This document shows, piece after piece, positions 7,150-15,316 of a stretch of 27,767 nt of DNA. How positions within the stretch are numbered: position 1 is the stretch's first letter; each line of letters opens with the position of its first letter. The DNA comes from Caryophanales bacterium UBA4100. GTDB taxonomy: Bacteria > Bacillota > Bacilli > Paenibacillales > UBA4045. The notes under the pieces are model-generated. The model was not told where the DNA came from. It searched no databases and saw nothing but the letters and a program-made list of their open reading frames with translations. The stretch covers positions 1-27,767 of the forward strand of contig DFXU01000075.1 in the NCBI GenBank assembly GCA_002383285.1, in the 5' to 3' direction. A program made the translations under genes and the position numbers.

Positions 7150-8256
7150 ATGCGGTTATTATCGTTGTCTCAGTGCCGGCCGGGTATGAAGCTGGGTAAG
7201 AATATTTATAGTGAAGATGGGCGGGTATTATTGGGTACCAATATGGAACTAACGGCCAGTATTATCCGGCGGCTTCAAAATTATGGAGTAGATTACCTAT
7301 ATATTTTTGACGCTTTAACCGAGGATGTTGTTGTTCCTGATATGATACGTGATGAAACTCGAATAAAGACGATGGCTGCGATTCGTGGCACATTCACTTC
7401 ATTAATGACCGATACTTATCAAAGAAGGAGCACTAACCGATTTGATAAAGATTTGAAGGTTGCTCTAGATTTGATTATAGATGACCTTAAGGCTCATCAA
7501 GAAGGCATGATTATGCTAATGAATCTAAGCTTAACGGATCATTATTTATTCCAGCATTCAATGAATGTCTGCATATTCTCCTGCATGTTGGGGATGAGTA
7601 AACAATACAGTAGAGATCAGCTAACTACATTCGGACTTGGTGCACTACTTCATGATCTAGGGAAAACACAAATTCCACCAGCAATTCTTAACAAGAAGGG
7701 CGAGCTCACGAAAGAAGAATTCGAAGTGATTAAGCTGCATGCGGAGAAGGGATTCCAATTGTTAAGGAATGTAGCTAATATTCCCTTAGTATCTGCACAT
7801 TGTGCATATCAGCATCATGAAAGAATAGATGGCAGTGGATATCCAAGAGGGATTAGAGGATCAGAAATTCATGAATATGCCCAATGGATTGGATTAGTGG
7901 ATTCCTTCGATGCGATGACAACACACCGTGTCTACCGTAAGACCATGCTGCCTCACCAGGCCATCGAGGTTATCTATACGGGCTCAGGAACCCTATATGA
8001 TAAGGAAAAGATTGAGATATTCCGTGATAAGGTTGCCATGTACCCTATAGGTGTTTCCGTTAAATTACATAGTGGAGAGTCTGGTGTTGTAGTAGGTATT
8101 CATGCGTCCTGTCCCCAACGTCCCATTATCCGGATTATTGAAGATGAGAGGGGTCATGCTTTGTCAGCCCCATATGAAATTGATTTAACGAAACAGCTAT
8201 CAGCAATGATTGTCGAAATAAATTATGATTCTCAGTCAGAATCAGTTACAATATAG
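7150..8256 (+). CDS. HD-GYP domain cyclic-di-GMP phosphodiesterase
   Basis: The start is the ATG at 7150 behind AGGAGG (7140-7145); an open frame upstream to 7102 has no ribosome binding site. The 368-residue protein has the N-terminal small domain (MRLLSLSQCRPGMKLGKNIY..., with 'GRVLLGTNMELTASIIRRL'), then the HD-GYP domain at about 110-310: His136, His168-Asp169 in LLHDLGK, HHERIDGSGYP at 222-232 and VDSFDAM. A C-terminal beta tail (320-368) resembles that of the first HD-GYP protein in the window. Catalytic residues are intact. The two proteins share architecture and are probable paralogues. It follows the metallophosphatase gene after 63 bases and is followed closely by yfkAB. Confidence 0.9.
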   Translation: MRLLSLSQCRPGMKLGKNIYSEDGRVLLGTNMELTASIIRRLQNYGVDYLYIFDALTEDVVVPDMIRDETRIKTMAAIRGTFTSLMTDTYQRRSTNRFDKDLKVALDLIIDDLKAHQEGMIMLMNLSLTDHYLFQHSMNVCIFSCMLGMSKQYSRDQLTTFGLGALLHDLGKTQIPPAILNKKGELTKEEFEVIKLHAEKGFQLLRNVANIPLVSAHCAYQHHERIDGSGYPRGIRGSEIHEYAQWIGLVDSFDAMTTHRVYRKTMLPHQAIEVIYTGSGTLYDKEKIEIFRDKVAMYPIGVSVKLHSGESGVVVGIHASCPQRPIIRIIEDERGHALSAPYEIDLTKQLSAMIVEINYDSQSESVTI

Positions 8257-8291
8257 CAATGAAATTTGTTAATAGTCAGGTGGATTACTTC

Positions 8292-9422
8292 ATGATTGAT
8301 AAATACCCGGTCCAAGTCGTTCCTCGAGCTAATCCCGCGCTGGATGATCCCTGGGATCCATTATTATCATTGAAACAGCACGGCCGTCATGTTCTGACGA
8401 GCGTAGAATTTACAGTATCTAATCTATGCAATATGCGTTGTGAGCATTGTGCGGTTGGGGATTCGCTTGCGATGTCAGAACCAGGAAAAATTCCATTGGA
8501 TATAGTGTTGAGGAGACTTGATGAAGTTGAGCATCTTCAGACAATCAGTATCACTGGTGGAGAACCAACCTATTCCATGTCTACAGTTCAGGAGTATATT
8601 ATTCCACTTCTCGAATATGCACAGTCACGTGGTATCCGTACACAGCTTAACTCTAATTTAACATTGGATCGGTCACGATATGAAGATATTGCTCCTTATT
8701 TGGACGTCATGCACATCTCATTCAATTATCTGGATCCCAACGACTTCAATCAAATTGGATTTGCCCGAGCAAGTAGATCGGTTAATCTCGAAACAACCTC
8801 TCGTATATATAAGCAGATGATTCAGAATGCACAATATTTATCTAGTAATGGTTTATTTATTTCAGCAGAATCGATGATTAATTATCGGACCCATGACAAG
8901 CTAGTGCAAATTCATAAGCTGATTGCTCAGATGGGCTGCAAGCGACATGAAGTACATCCGATGTATCCTAGCTCATTCGCTTCACAGCTTCCTGTGCTAT
9001 CTCTAGAACGGATTCGTGAATCGATTCACACCCTACTGGATCATCGAGAGCCTGATATTTGGATGCTGTTTGGAACATTGCCCATGTATCGATGCAATGA
9101 TAAATCAGAGGATCAGAGACTGTTGAAGCGTTTGGCAGCAGCGCCTAATGTAACAGTCCGGAATGATCCTGATGGGCGCAATCGACTTAATGTTAACGTG
9201 TTTACGGGAGATGTGTTTGTTACTGATTTTGCAGCAGTTCCTCCTCTTGGTAGCATTCACACCGATAGCCTAGATGGGGTATTCGATCGATGGATGGAGC
9301 ATCCCTTATGTAAGCGGGTATCCTGTTACTGTCCAGAGGCCTCTTGTTGTGGACCTAACTTATTGGTTGCAGATGCTTATTATAAGGACGTTGATTTCTC
9401 GAAACGCAAAGCAATGATATGA
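8292..9422 (+). CDS. yfkAB: radical SAM/CxCxxxxC protein YfkAB
   Basis: I place the start at the ATG at 8292 (376 residues), which has CAGGTGGA at good spacing; an in-frame ATG at 8259 has none. The radical SAM cluster motif is CNMRCEHC (Cys46, 50, 53) preceded by VEFTVSN, with ITGGEP as the SAM-binding segment. Near the C-terminus CYCPEASC (Cys345, 347, 352) is the CxCxxxxC motif that defines the YfkAB family, and it probably binds a second iron-sulfur cluster. These proteins are common in Bacilli; no substrate is established. The gene lies 35 bases after the HD-GYP gene and 25 bases before the AI-2E gene, so all are probably cotranscribed. Confidence 0.93.
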   Translation: MIDKYPVQVVPRANPALDDPWDPLLSLKQHGRHVLTSVEFTVSNLCNMRCEHCAVGDSLAMSEPGKIPLDIVLRRLDEVEHLQTISITGGEPTYSMSTVQEYIIPLLEYAQSRGIRTQLNSNLTLDRSRYEDIAPYLDVMHISFNYLDPNDFNQIGFARASRSVNLETTSRIYKQMIQNAQYLSSNGLFISAESMINYRTHDKLVQIHKLIAQMGCKRHEVHPMYPSSFASQLPVLSLERIRESIHTLLDHREPDIWMLFGTLPMYRCNDKSEDQRLLKRLAAAPNVTVRNDPDGRNRLNVNVFTGDVFVTDFAAVPPLGSIHTDSLDGVFDRWMEHPLCKRVSCYCPEASCCGPNLLVADAYYKDVDFSKRKAMI

Positions 9423-9447
9423 ATCGAAGGTATTGAGGTGGAGTTCA

Positions 9448-10494
9448 ATGTCGATAAAGTCAATTTTATTTATGCTCGTGGGTTTATTATTCCTCTATGG
9501 ATTATTTACGGTTGGATCTCCATTCCTGCTGGCGCTTATAATCGCTATATTCTTGGAGCCTGTAGTACAGATATTCATGAGGATTCCACGCTTAACGCGA
9601 GTAGCATCAGCAACCTTGGTTTGCTCCTTATTTACGCTTGTTGTGCTCGGACTTATGTATTTGATTGGTCTCAAGGTTATATCAGAATTTCTAGCCTTTC
9701 TCAAAAAGTTACCTAATTATCTGAATGATGCCAATGAATTGATTCAAGAGACAGTTGTTGATTTGCAGAAGCAATACGACCAGCTTCCTGATGATGTAGT
9801 CAGTCAAATACAGAGCGGTACTGATACTGGAATTCGAGCTTTGATTGACTCACTGAATAGTCTCTTAGGCAACATCTCAGGCTCCTTCTTCGCCCTTGCT
9901 AAAGCGATACCTAACCTCTTTATATTCTTCATCGTATTCATTGTTGCGCTCTATCTGACCAGCTACAGCTTAACGACCCTTAAAGGTGCCTTTCTAACAC
10001 TGTTTGAAGAAAAGTCTCGTGCGAAGATCTCGGAAGTTCTTCTGAATCTTCGTAATGCCATATTCGGATTTCTACGTGCGCAAGCGATCATTAGCTTTCT
10101 TACTTACATTGTCGCCTTGATTGGACTGCTCATTCTAGATGTAAACTTCGCATTGGCTATCGCGTTATTGATAATCATAGTTGATATTCTACCCATATTA
10201 GGAACGGGCTCGGTGCTTGTACCATGGGCAATTTATACGCTTCTCACGGGCGATTCCTTCCAAGGCATTGGATTAATCGTATTATTCTTGGTCATCACGG
10301 TCTTCCGCCGAATGATTGAACCAAAGATACTAGGGAATTCCATCGGAATCGGTGCGCTTTCCACGTTAATTAGCTTATATGTTGGTTTTAAGCTTGTAGG
10401 GGTTATTGGCTTGTTCCTCGGACCGATCGTCGTTATTGTATATGTAGCTATGCGTAAGGTTGGATTATTGAATATCAAAATTAAGCTGGAGTAA
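9448..10494 (+). CDS. AI-2E family membrane protein (YtvI-type)
   Basis: The ATG at 9448 (348 residues) has GAGGTGG just upstream; a TTG at 9433 is less likely. The architecture is typical of the AI-2E transporter family (PF01594): two N-terminal helices, a third near residue 55-75, a long amphipathic soluble segment (about 80-150), then five to six helices, with the family features 'FLRAQAIISFLTYIVALIGL', 'VDILPILGTGSVLVPWAIY' and 'EPKILGNSIGIGALSTLISLYVGFKLVG'. Family members include YtvI and YhhQ-like sodium/proton antiporters and the E. coli TqsA; transport substrate cannot be told from sequence. It ends 15 bases before the converging nuclease gene. Confidence 0.88.
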   Translation: MSIKSILFMLVGLLFLYGLFTVGSPFLLALIIAIFLEPVVQIFMRIPRLTRVASATLVCSLFTLVVLGLMYLIGLKVISEFLAFLKKLPNYLNDANELIQETVVDLQKQYDQLPDDVVSQIQSGTDTGIRALIDSLNSLLGNISGSFFALAKAIPNLFIFFIVFIVALYLTSYSLTTLKGAFLTLFEEKSRAKISEVLLNLRNAIFGFLRAQAIISFLTYIVALIGLLILDVNFALAIALLIIIVDILPILGTGSVLVPWAIYTLLTGDSFQGIGLIVLFLVITVFRRMIEPKILGNSIGIGALSTLISLYVGFKLVGVIGLFLGPIVVIVYVAMRKVGLLNIKIKLE

Positions 10495-10509
10495 TGTTAA
10501 CCCAGCGCA

Positions 10510-11361
10510 TTAATTAACCACGAAGTCTACTGTTCTGCTTCCTCCATTACTGGAGATATTAATTGACCAGGTGCCCGGACTAGTGTTCGGGCTGATCTTC
10601 CAGCTCCAGCTCACATTACCCATAGAATCCGATTGTTTGTCCTCAAGACCGGAAGCTGAGCTCGCTCCACTCCTATAGTTGACACGAATGCTTGCTGTTG
10701 CTCCTGGAGGCACCTTAGCCTTCACTGTAGCATACTGATTAGCCTCTATAGGTGATGTGACACTTAAGACCTCTATATTCATGTTAGCTTGGATAACCTC
10801 ATCTTGGAAGCCTTCATCCAACGCATAATTCTCAATACTCCAGATTCCCTTAGCGGATTTCTGGCTTTTTTGCTGTATATCCCTGAATTTATCGATGTAC
10901 TTGATATTCGGAGGAATCACATATGCAACTCGTGCTAAACCCTCCTCGAGCAGCATCTCATTGAACATCCGCTCGCCAATCCACAGATAAACTAACAATC
11001 GTCCATATTTGTCACGCTCTGAGACGTCAATTTCTAGCTGTACGGCTTGATTGGTTAATATTCGTTTGGCATATGCGGATGCCTCTGGTCCGAATGGTTG
11101 AATATTCTTATCAGGATGTACGGTCTCTGGAGTGTCGATTAATAAGAGGCGTATCGTTTCCTCAGTCGACCGCTTATCTTGAAGTGTTATCTTCATCGTA
11201 TCCCCGTCGATAACCCTTGTAACTTTCGCAGCTACGAGAGTTCTGTCATCGTTGGTATTTAACTTTGCTTGGCAGCTTGTCAGCAGAGAAAGCACACTGA
11301 GTGCGATCATGAAGTTTAATGGGATGAGCCATTTTGATGTAATGAAATTAGGCCTTATCAT
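10510..11361 (-). CDS. thermonuclease-family lipoprotein with C-terminal beta domain
   Basis: The ATG at 11361 (283 residues) has AAGGGG eight bases upstream. A lipoprotein signal (lipobox LTSC, Cys30) is followed by a staphylococcal nuclease domain at about 43-175: VIDGDT (51-55), RLLLIDTPET (Arg71 and Glu79 equivalents of SNase Arg35 and Glu43) and DKYGR (Arg121, equivalent of Arg87). All catalytic residues are present, so calcium-dependent nuclease activity on DNA or RNA outside the membrane is expected. Residues about 190-283 form a separate beta-rich domain with Ig-like or Ca-binding-like periodicity (WSWKISPNTSPGTWSINISS). It is divergent from the cotJ operon. Confidence 0.92.
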   Translation of the reverse strand: MIRPNFITSKWLIPLNFMIALSVLSLLTSCQAKLNTNDDRTLVAAKVTRVIDGDTMKITLQDKRSTEETIRLLLIDTPETVHPDKNIQPFGPEASAYAKRILTNQAVQLEIDVSERDKYGRLLVYLWIGERMFNEMLLEEGLARVAYVIPPNIKYIDKFRDIQQKSQKSAKGIWSIENYALDEGFQDEVIQANMNIEVLSVTSPIEANQYATVKAKVPPGATASIRVNYRSGASSASGLEDKQSDSMGNVSWSWKISPNTSPGTWSINISSNGGSRTVDFVVN

Positions 11362-11481
11362 GGAAATTCCCCTTAACATAGAAGTATCTATGAACATAGC
11401 ACAAGGAGGGTTTGTTCGACAATATAGAAGTTATGCAGAAATTATATTTGCTATTAAACGGGATTTTTCCTGGGCTATTGT

Positions 11482-11490
11482 CATAGGGTA
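11482..11490 (+). promoter_or_regulatory. candidate sigma-E/sigma-K -10 element for cotJ
   Basis: CATAGGGTA fits the CATANNNTA -10 pattern of mother-cell sigma factors and lies 58 bases before cotJA. In B. subtilis cotJ is transcribed by sigma-E. The region about 14 bases upstream (GGGATTT) is a weak -35 match, so this is tentative. Confidence 0.4.
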
Positions 11491-11547
11491 GAACAGAGGA
11501 AATTTAAGCTTGCGATTCCATCATTAACGATAAGGAGTTGTATCAGC

Positions 11548-11757
11548 ATGATTGACCAAGTGAGGTTCTATTACCCATACGTGAGCCCATTAGACCCATG
11601 TCCGCCAATGAGAGTGAAAAGCTATAATGTGCCACCACAATTATTCATTCCCTTCCAACCCGCCAACTTGCCGCAGAATACCCCACAGGATGCCTTGAAA
11701 TTGGGAACGCTGTGGCCGCTATTCTACAGTCCGTATCCAATTCCAGGTAGTCCTTAA
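11548..11757 (+). CDS. cotJA: spore coat-associated protein CotJA
   Basis: A 69-residue proline- and tyrosine-rich protein with the CotJA hallmarks: 'YVSPLDPCPPM', 'PPQLFIPFQP' and 'DALKLGTLWPLFYSPY'. AAGGAG lies ten bases before the ATG. CotJA is made in the mother cell and assembled into the inner coat with CotJC. It is the first gene of a cotJA-cotJB-cotJC operon, 19 bases ahead of cotJB. Length matches the family (about 70-80 residues). Confidence 0.95.
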   Translation: MIDQVRFYYPYVSPLDPCPPMRVKSYNVPPQLFIPFQPANLPQNTPQDALKLGTLWPLFYSPYPIPGSP

Positions 11758-11776
11758 AGAGAGGAGTTAAGCATCC

Positions 11777-12046
11777 ATGGCAAAAGAGAATGTAGGTAAT
11801 GAAGCTTTCTATGAGCTTCTTCAATGTCTTCAAGAGGTTGACTTTGTCCTAGTTGAGTTGAATTTGTATCTGGACACCCATCCGGATGATATGCAGGCGC
11901 TACAGCAATATAACCAGTTGGTTCAGCAGCGATGGCAGTTGGCTCAGGAGTATGAGAATAATTATGGTCCACTCATGCACTTCGGCCATAGCTATTCGCG
12001 GCACCCTTGGCAATGGAATGATACACCGTGGCCTTGGCAGATTTGA
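11777..12046 (+). CDS. cotJB: spore coat protein CotJB
   Basis: An 89-residue, mostly helical protein starting at ATG 11777 with GAGGAG upstream. The CotJB pattern is clear: 'YELLQCLQEVDFVLVELNLYLDTHPDD' followed by 'ALQQYNQLVQQRWQLAQEYENNYGPL' and a Trp-rich tail 'HPWQWNDTPWPWQI'. It is the second gene of the cotJ operon, 60 bases before cotJC. Its role is thought to be accessory to CotJC assembly. Confidence 0.94.
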   Translation: MAKENVGNEAFYELLQCLQEVDFVLVELNLYLDTHPDDMQALQQYNQLVQQRWQLAQEYENNYGPLMHFGHSYSRHPWQWNDTPWPWQI

Positions 12047-12106
12047 AATCGTGCATGCTAGGCAAGTAACGATTCTGATTTATGAGTCAAAGGAGGGTAT
12101 AGTTCA

Positions 12107-12685
12107 ATGTGGATTTACGAGAAAAAATTGCAATATCCTGTGCGCGTCAGCAAATGTGACCCCCAAATGGCTAAATATTTAATGGAGCAATATGGAGGGG
12201 CAGACGGAGAGTTAGCTGCAGCGTTGAGATATCTAAACCAGCGTTATACGATACCCGATAAGGTAATAGGACTGCTTACCGATATCGGCACAGAGGAATT
12301 CGCTCACTTAGAAATGATAGCGACAATGATTTATAAGCTTACGAAGGATGCGACGCCAGATCAGATGCGTGCTGTTGGCTTAGCGGATCATTATGTCGCT
12401 CACGACAAGGCGTTATTCTATCAGAATGCAGCAGGTGTTCCGTGGACGGCTGCCTACATACAGGCTAAGGGAGACCCAATTGCTGACCTATATGAGGATA
12501 TCGCGGCTGAAGAGAAGGCACGTGCTACTTATCAATGGCTCATTGATATCACAGATGATGTAGATTTACAGGATGGACTAAAATTCTTGCGTGAACGTGA
12601 AGTTATCCACTCTCTACGTTTCCGTGAAGCAGTTGAAATCCTAAAGGAAGATCGGGATACGCAGAAGATATTCGCAACAAAATGA
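12107..12685 (+). CDS. cotJC: manganese catalase-like spore coat protein CotJC
   Basis: A 192-residue ferritin-like four-helix protein preceded by AAAGGAGGG. It carries the manganese catalase ligand pattern: Glu in 'GADGELAAALRYL', 'TEEFAHLE' , 'AAEEKARATYQ' and 'REVIHSLRF', consistent with a dinuclear metal site. CotJC of Bacillus is a mother-cell-produced coat component related to manganese catalases and may remove hydrogen peroxide in the coat. It is the last gene of the operon; a terminator follows. Confidence 0.95.
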   Translation: MWIYEKKLQYPVRVSKCDPQMAKYLMEQYGGADGELAAALRYLNQRYTIPDKVIGLLTDIGTEEFAHLEMIATMIYKLTKDATPDQMRAVGLADHYVAHDKALFYQNAAGVPWTAAYIQAKGDPIADLYEDIAAEEKARATYQWLIDITDDVDLQDGLKFLREREVIHSLRFREAVEILKEDRDTQKIFATK

Positions 12686-12721
12686 GAAAGTGATTAGTAA
12701 GAATGATTAGAAGAAAGCAGG

Positions 12722-12766
12722 AGCTGATCTTTACGCCGAATAGTGGGCGGAGATTGGCTTTTTTTA
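12722..12766 (+). terminator. terminator after cotJC
   Basis: AGCTGATCT (12722-12730) pairs with AGATTGGCT (12751-12759) through seven Watson-Crick and two G-U pairs, extended by an inner CGCC/GGCG, then a seven-T tract. It lies 36 bases after the cotJC stop. Confidence 0.75.
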
Positions 12767-12786
12767 CTTTGCTAGCCACAAAAGTG

Positions 12787-14139
12787 TTATCCAATGAGTA
12801 TTTTTTCTTCGGCATAGCTAACCTTTGAGGTCTTCTTCTGAGATAGAGCGAATGCTAAGGTTAGTGGTCCTAATCTACCAATAAACATGGTTAGCATAAT
12901 AATGATCTTACCAGGTATAGTTAAATCTGTAGTAAGCCCCATGGTTAAACCAACTGTACCGAATGCCGATGTTGCTTCAAAGAGAAATTCGATAAAATCA
13001 TGCTTTAGATGGTCCTCTGTTATGGTTAGAAGGAAGGATACGAACAGAACAACTCCAAGCGATATCATTATGATCGCAAGTGCTCTTTGGATATATTCAT
13101 TCGCGATTCTCCGATTGAATATATGGATCTCATCTCTTCCCTTAATACTGCTAAGGACGGCTAAGATCAGAACAACTAACGTGTTCGTCTTGATACCCCC
13201 ACCGGTTGATCCGGAAGAAGCTCCAATAAACATTAAGAAGATAATAAAAAACTGAGACGCTTCTAGCATAGAACTAATATCAATCGTGTTAAAGCCGGCG
13301 GTCCTTGGTGTTAGTCCTTGGAAGAAAGCAGCCCAGAGCTTCTCTCCCCACGATAATGTCCCGAATATTGCTGGATTAATTAATTCCAGTATAAATATAA
13401 TAAGAAAGCCAACTAAAGATAGCACGGTTGTAGATATAATGACTATTTTTGAATTTAGTGATAAAGTATGCCACATTCTCTTGTTGTATATATCTATAAT
13501 GACGGTAAAACCTATACCACCAACTATAAACAATAGTGTAATTACGATATTAACAGTGGGATCTCCAACATATCGACTCAAGCTATCCGACCAAAGAGCA
13601 AAGCCAGCATTATTAAAGGAGGATATTGAATGAAATACAGCGTAATAGATAGCATTCTTTAATCCCAAATCTTCTACCCAGCGAATCGAGAGAATTACAC
13701 TAGCTATAGCCTCAAATATAAAAGCAATCATAAATATATGTAATGATAATCGAATGAGCCCTTGTATGCTTGTTGATTTTGTAGATTCTTGAATGATTAA
13801 CCTTTGCCTTAATCCAAGCTTCTTGCCTAATATAATGGCAACTATTACACCGAAAGTCATAAACCCAAGACCACCAATTTGTATAAGAACCATAATAATG
13901 ATTTGCCCGAATATTGAGAAGTCTTGTCCAGTATCGAGAACAGTAAGACCAGTCACACATACTGCTGAGGTTGATGTGAAGAATGCATTGAGAAAGCCAA
14001 TACTTTCTCCAGTTGAAGATGCGATAGGAGAAGCCAATATGAGTGCGCCGATACATATGATAAAGGCAAAGCCAGCTATTACCCATTGATGTGGGCTTAC
14101 TTCAAAGGTCTTAGTCTTATTGACTCTAGGAATTAACAT
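12787..14139 (-). CDS. ktrB: K+ uptake channel subunit KtrB (TrkH/Ktr family)
   Basis: A 450-residue membrane protein with four M1-P-M2 repeats. The four pore loops carry the selectivity-filter glycines: 'TSAVCVTGLTV', 'SSFNNAGFAL', 'TPRTAGFNTI' and 'TSAFGTVGLTMG'. The third repeat also has the flexible 'GASSGSTGGGIKTNT' gating loop. KtrB makes the K+ (Na+-dependent) translocating pore, which KtrA rings gate by ATP/ADP. AAGGAGT stands seven to eight bases before the ATG. It lies 27 bases after ktrA, in an operon under the c-di-AMP riboswitch. Confidence 0.95.
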   Translation of the reverse strand: MLIPRVNKTKTFEVSPHQWVIAGFAFIICIGALILASPIASSTGESIGFLNAFFTSTSAVCVTGLTVLDTGQDFSIFGQIIIMVLIQIGGLGFMTFGVIVAIILGKKLGLRQRLIIQESTKSTSIQGLIRLSLHIFMIAFIFEAIASVILSIRWVEDLGLKNAIYYAVFHSISSFNNAGFALWSDSLSRYVGDPTVNIVITLLFIVGGIGFTVIIDIYNKRMWHTLSLNSKIVIISTTVLSLVGFLIIFILELINPAIFGTLSWGEKLWAAFFQGLTPRTAGFNTIDISSMLEASQFFIIFLMFIGASSGSTGGGIKTNTLVVLILAVLSSIKGRDEIHIFNRRIANEYIQRALAIIMISLGVVLFVSFLLTITEDHLKHDFIEFLFEATSAFGTVGLTMGLTTDLTIPGKIIIMLTMFIGRLGPLTLAFALSQKKTSKVSYAEEKILIG

Positions 14140-14166
14140 GAATGTACTCCTTCCTTTTAATGCGAA

Positions 14167-14826
14167 TTATTCGAAGCTGTTCTCAAATCGGTTAATATCA
14201 CTGTTCTTGCCGATAATGACAAGAATATCATTCTCGTAAATGTTGGTATCTGCTTGCGGCGAGACATTTAATTGATTATCTTTAGTTTTAATAGCAACGA
14301 TGTTACAGCCATACTTAGCTCTTATATTTAATGCTTTCAAAGTTTTTCCGCCCATTGATCTTGGAGCAGAAACCTCTACTAAGCTAAATTCCGGAGAAAG
14401 TTCAAGGTAATCGATTAAATTTTTTGATGTTATCTGATGGGCAACTCTAATGCCAGTATCACGTTCAGGACGTATAATGTGATCGGCACCTACTCTCTCA
14501 AGTACAATGCGATGATAATCATTTGTGGCCTTTGCGGTAACTATTTTCACGCCTAACTCCTTGAGTATTAATGTTGTTAGGATGCTGGCCTGTAGGTCGT
14601 CTCCAATAGCAACAATGGCATGGTCGATGTTTCGGACACCGAGCTCTTTAAGGACCAGCTCATCTGTCGAATCAGCATTGTAAATGTGAGATACAATACC
14701 GGAATACTCTTGAATTCTGCGTTGATTTTTGTCGATGGCCATGACCTCATGTCCTAATGAAATCAAAGTCTTTGTTAGGCTTCCGCCAAATCGACCAAGA
14801 CCAATTACGATAAATTGTTTTTTCAA
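14167..14826 (-). CDS. ktrA: K+ uptake regulatory subunit KtrA (RCK domain)
   Basis: The start is a TTG at 14826 (219 residues), seven bases after a full AAGGAGG; an upstream ATG at 14862 has no such site and would overlap the leader. The N-terminal RCK_N Rossmann domain begins MKKQFIVIGLGRFGGSL with GxGxxG, and has Asp at the end of beta-2 (MAIDKN) and the nucleotide segment 'IVAIGDDLQASI'. The C-terminal RCK_C domain (about 135-219) is the region that binds c-di-AMP in KtrA of other Firmicutes. It forms the gating ring on KtrB. Both transcription (riboswitch) and protein may therefore respond to c-di-AMP. Confidence 0.95.
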   Translation of the reverse strand: MKKQFIVIGLGRFGGSLTKTLISLGHEVMAIDKNQRRIQEYSGIVSHIYNADSTDELVLKELGVRNIDHAIVAIGDDLQASILTTLILKELGVKIVTAKATNDYHRIVLERVGADHIIRPERDTGIRVAHQITSKNLIDYLELSPEFSLVEVSAPRSMGGKTLKALNIRAKYGCNIVAIKTKDNQLNVSPQADTNIYENDILVIIGKNSDINRFENSFE

Positions 14827-14870
14827 ATTTGTTACCTCCTTATCATAATCAATGCGCCTCATTAGGCAAC

Positions 14871-14902
14871 AAAAAACACAGGGGTATTGGTTACCCCTGT
14901 GT
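14871..14902 (-). terminator. riboswitch-controlled terminator before ktrA
   Basis: On the minus strand ACACAGGGGTA (14902-14892) pairs with TACCCCTGTGT (14886-14876) over 11 bases and is followed by six T (14876-14871). It sits between the c-di-AMP aptamer and the ktrA ribosome binding site. Confidence 0.92.
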
Positions 14903-14919
14903 CCAATTTATGGGCCACA

Positions 14920-15080
14920 AGTATATACACCCTCTCGTCAGCGCTTACGAGGTTAGCTGTCGGATTCGGGCGGTGAGAGTCGCCCTACCAGCTTACTCCT
15001 GGATTCACCCCATATAGATCTTAAATTATAGATCTACGATCGGTTCCCCCGTTTTCCAATAGGAAATTCAGCGAAAAGCT
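14920..15080 (-). promoter_or_regulatory. c-di-AMP riboswitch (ydaO/yuaA type)
   Basis: The minus strand shows the conserved blocks of the ydaO-yuaA aptamer in the right order: GGGGGAACC (15050-15042), GGGGTGAATCC (15011-15001), GGGCGACTCTCACCGCCCGA (14984-14965) and GACAGCTAACCTCGTAAGCG (14961-14942). A variable hairpin TAGATC...GATCTA (15036-15015) lies between the first two. The domain is known to bind two c-di-AMP molecules and to favour termination when bound. Controlling ktrAB this way is established in B. subtilis: high c-di-AMP lowers K+ uptake. Exact boundaries are approximate. Confidence 0.95.
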
Positions 15081-15102
15081 TATATGTTGATTGAATAAAC
15101 AT

Positions 15103-15131
15103 ACTTTACTCTCGCATGTGATACTTGTAAA
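15103..15131 (-). promoter_or_regulatory. candidate sigma-A promoter of riboswitch-ktrAB
   Basis: On the minus strand TTTACA (15131-15126) and TAAAGT (15108-15103) are 17 bases apart, just upstream of the aptamer. Fits the expected position; -10 match is only four of six. Confidence 0.45.
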
Positions 15132-15254
15132 GTCCAACATTAAGCCATTTTAATTGAATTTGACACGTGGTAGTGGAGGTAAGCGCATACTTATTCATAT
15201 ATCATTGTTTCACAAGTATAAACCCTTAAATCCCATACACTTGAATAAATTGAT

Positions 15255-15280
15255 GTTTGATCGAATGAATTAATGGGTAA
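15255..15280 (+). promoter_or_regulatory. candidate sigma-B promoter of dps
   Basis: GTTTGA (15255-15260), a 14-base spacer and GGGTAA (15275-15280) match the sigma-B consensus GTTTAA-N12-14-GGGTAT closely. The dps ribosome binding site begins 22 bases downstream. Dps of B. subtilis is a known sigma-B general-stress gene. Confidence 0.55.
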
Positions 15281-15316
15281 AGTAAGCTATACCCAACTCA
15301 GAGGAGGCACGATAAA

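Noticed and set aside
11252..11491. 79-codon plus-strand frame ahead of cotJA
   Set aside because: Antisense to the start of the nuclease gene and spans the likely cotJ promoter; no ribosome binding site.
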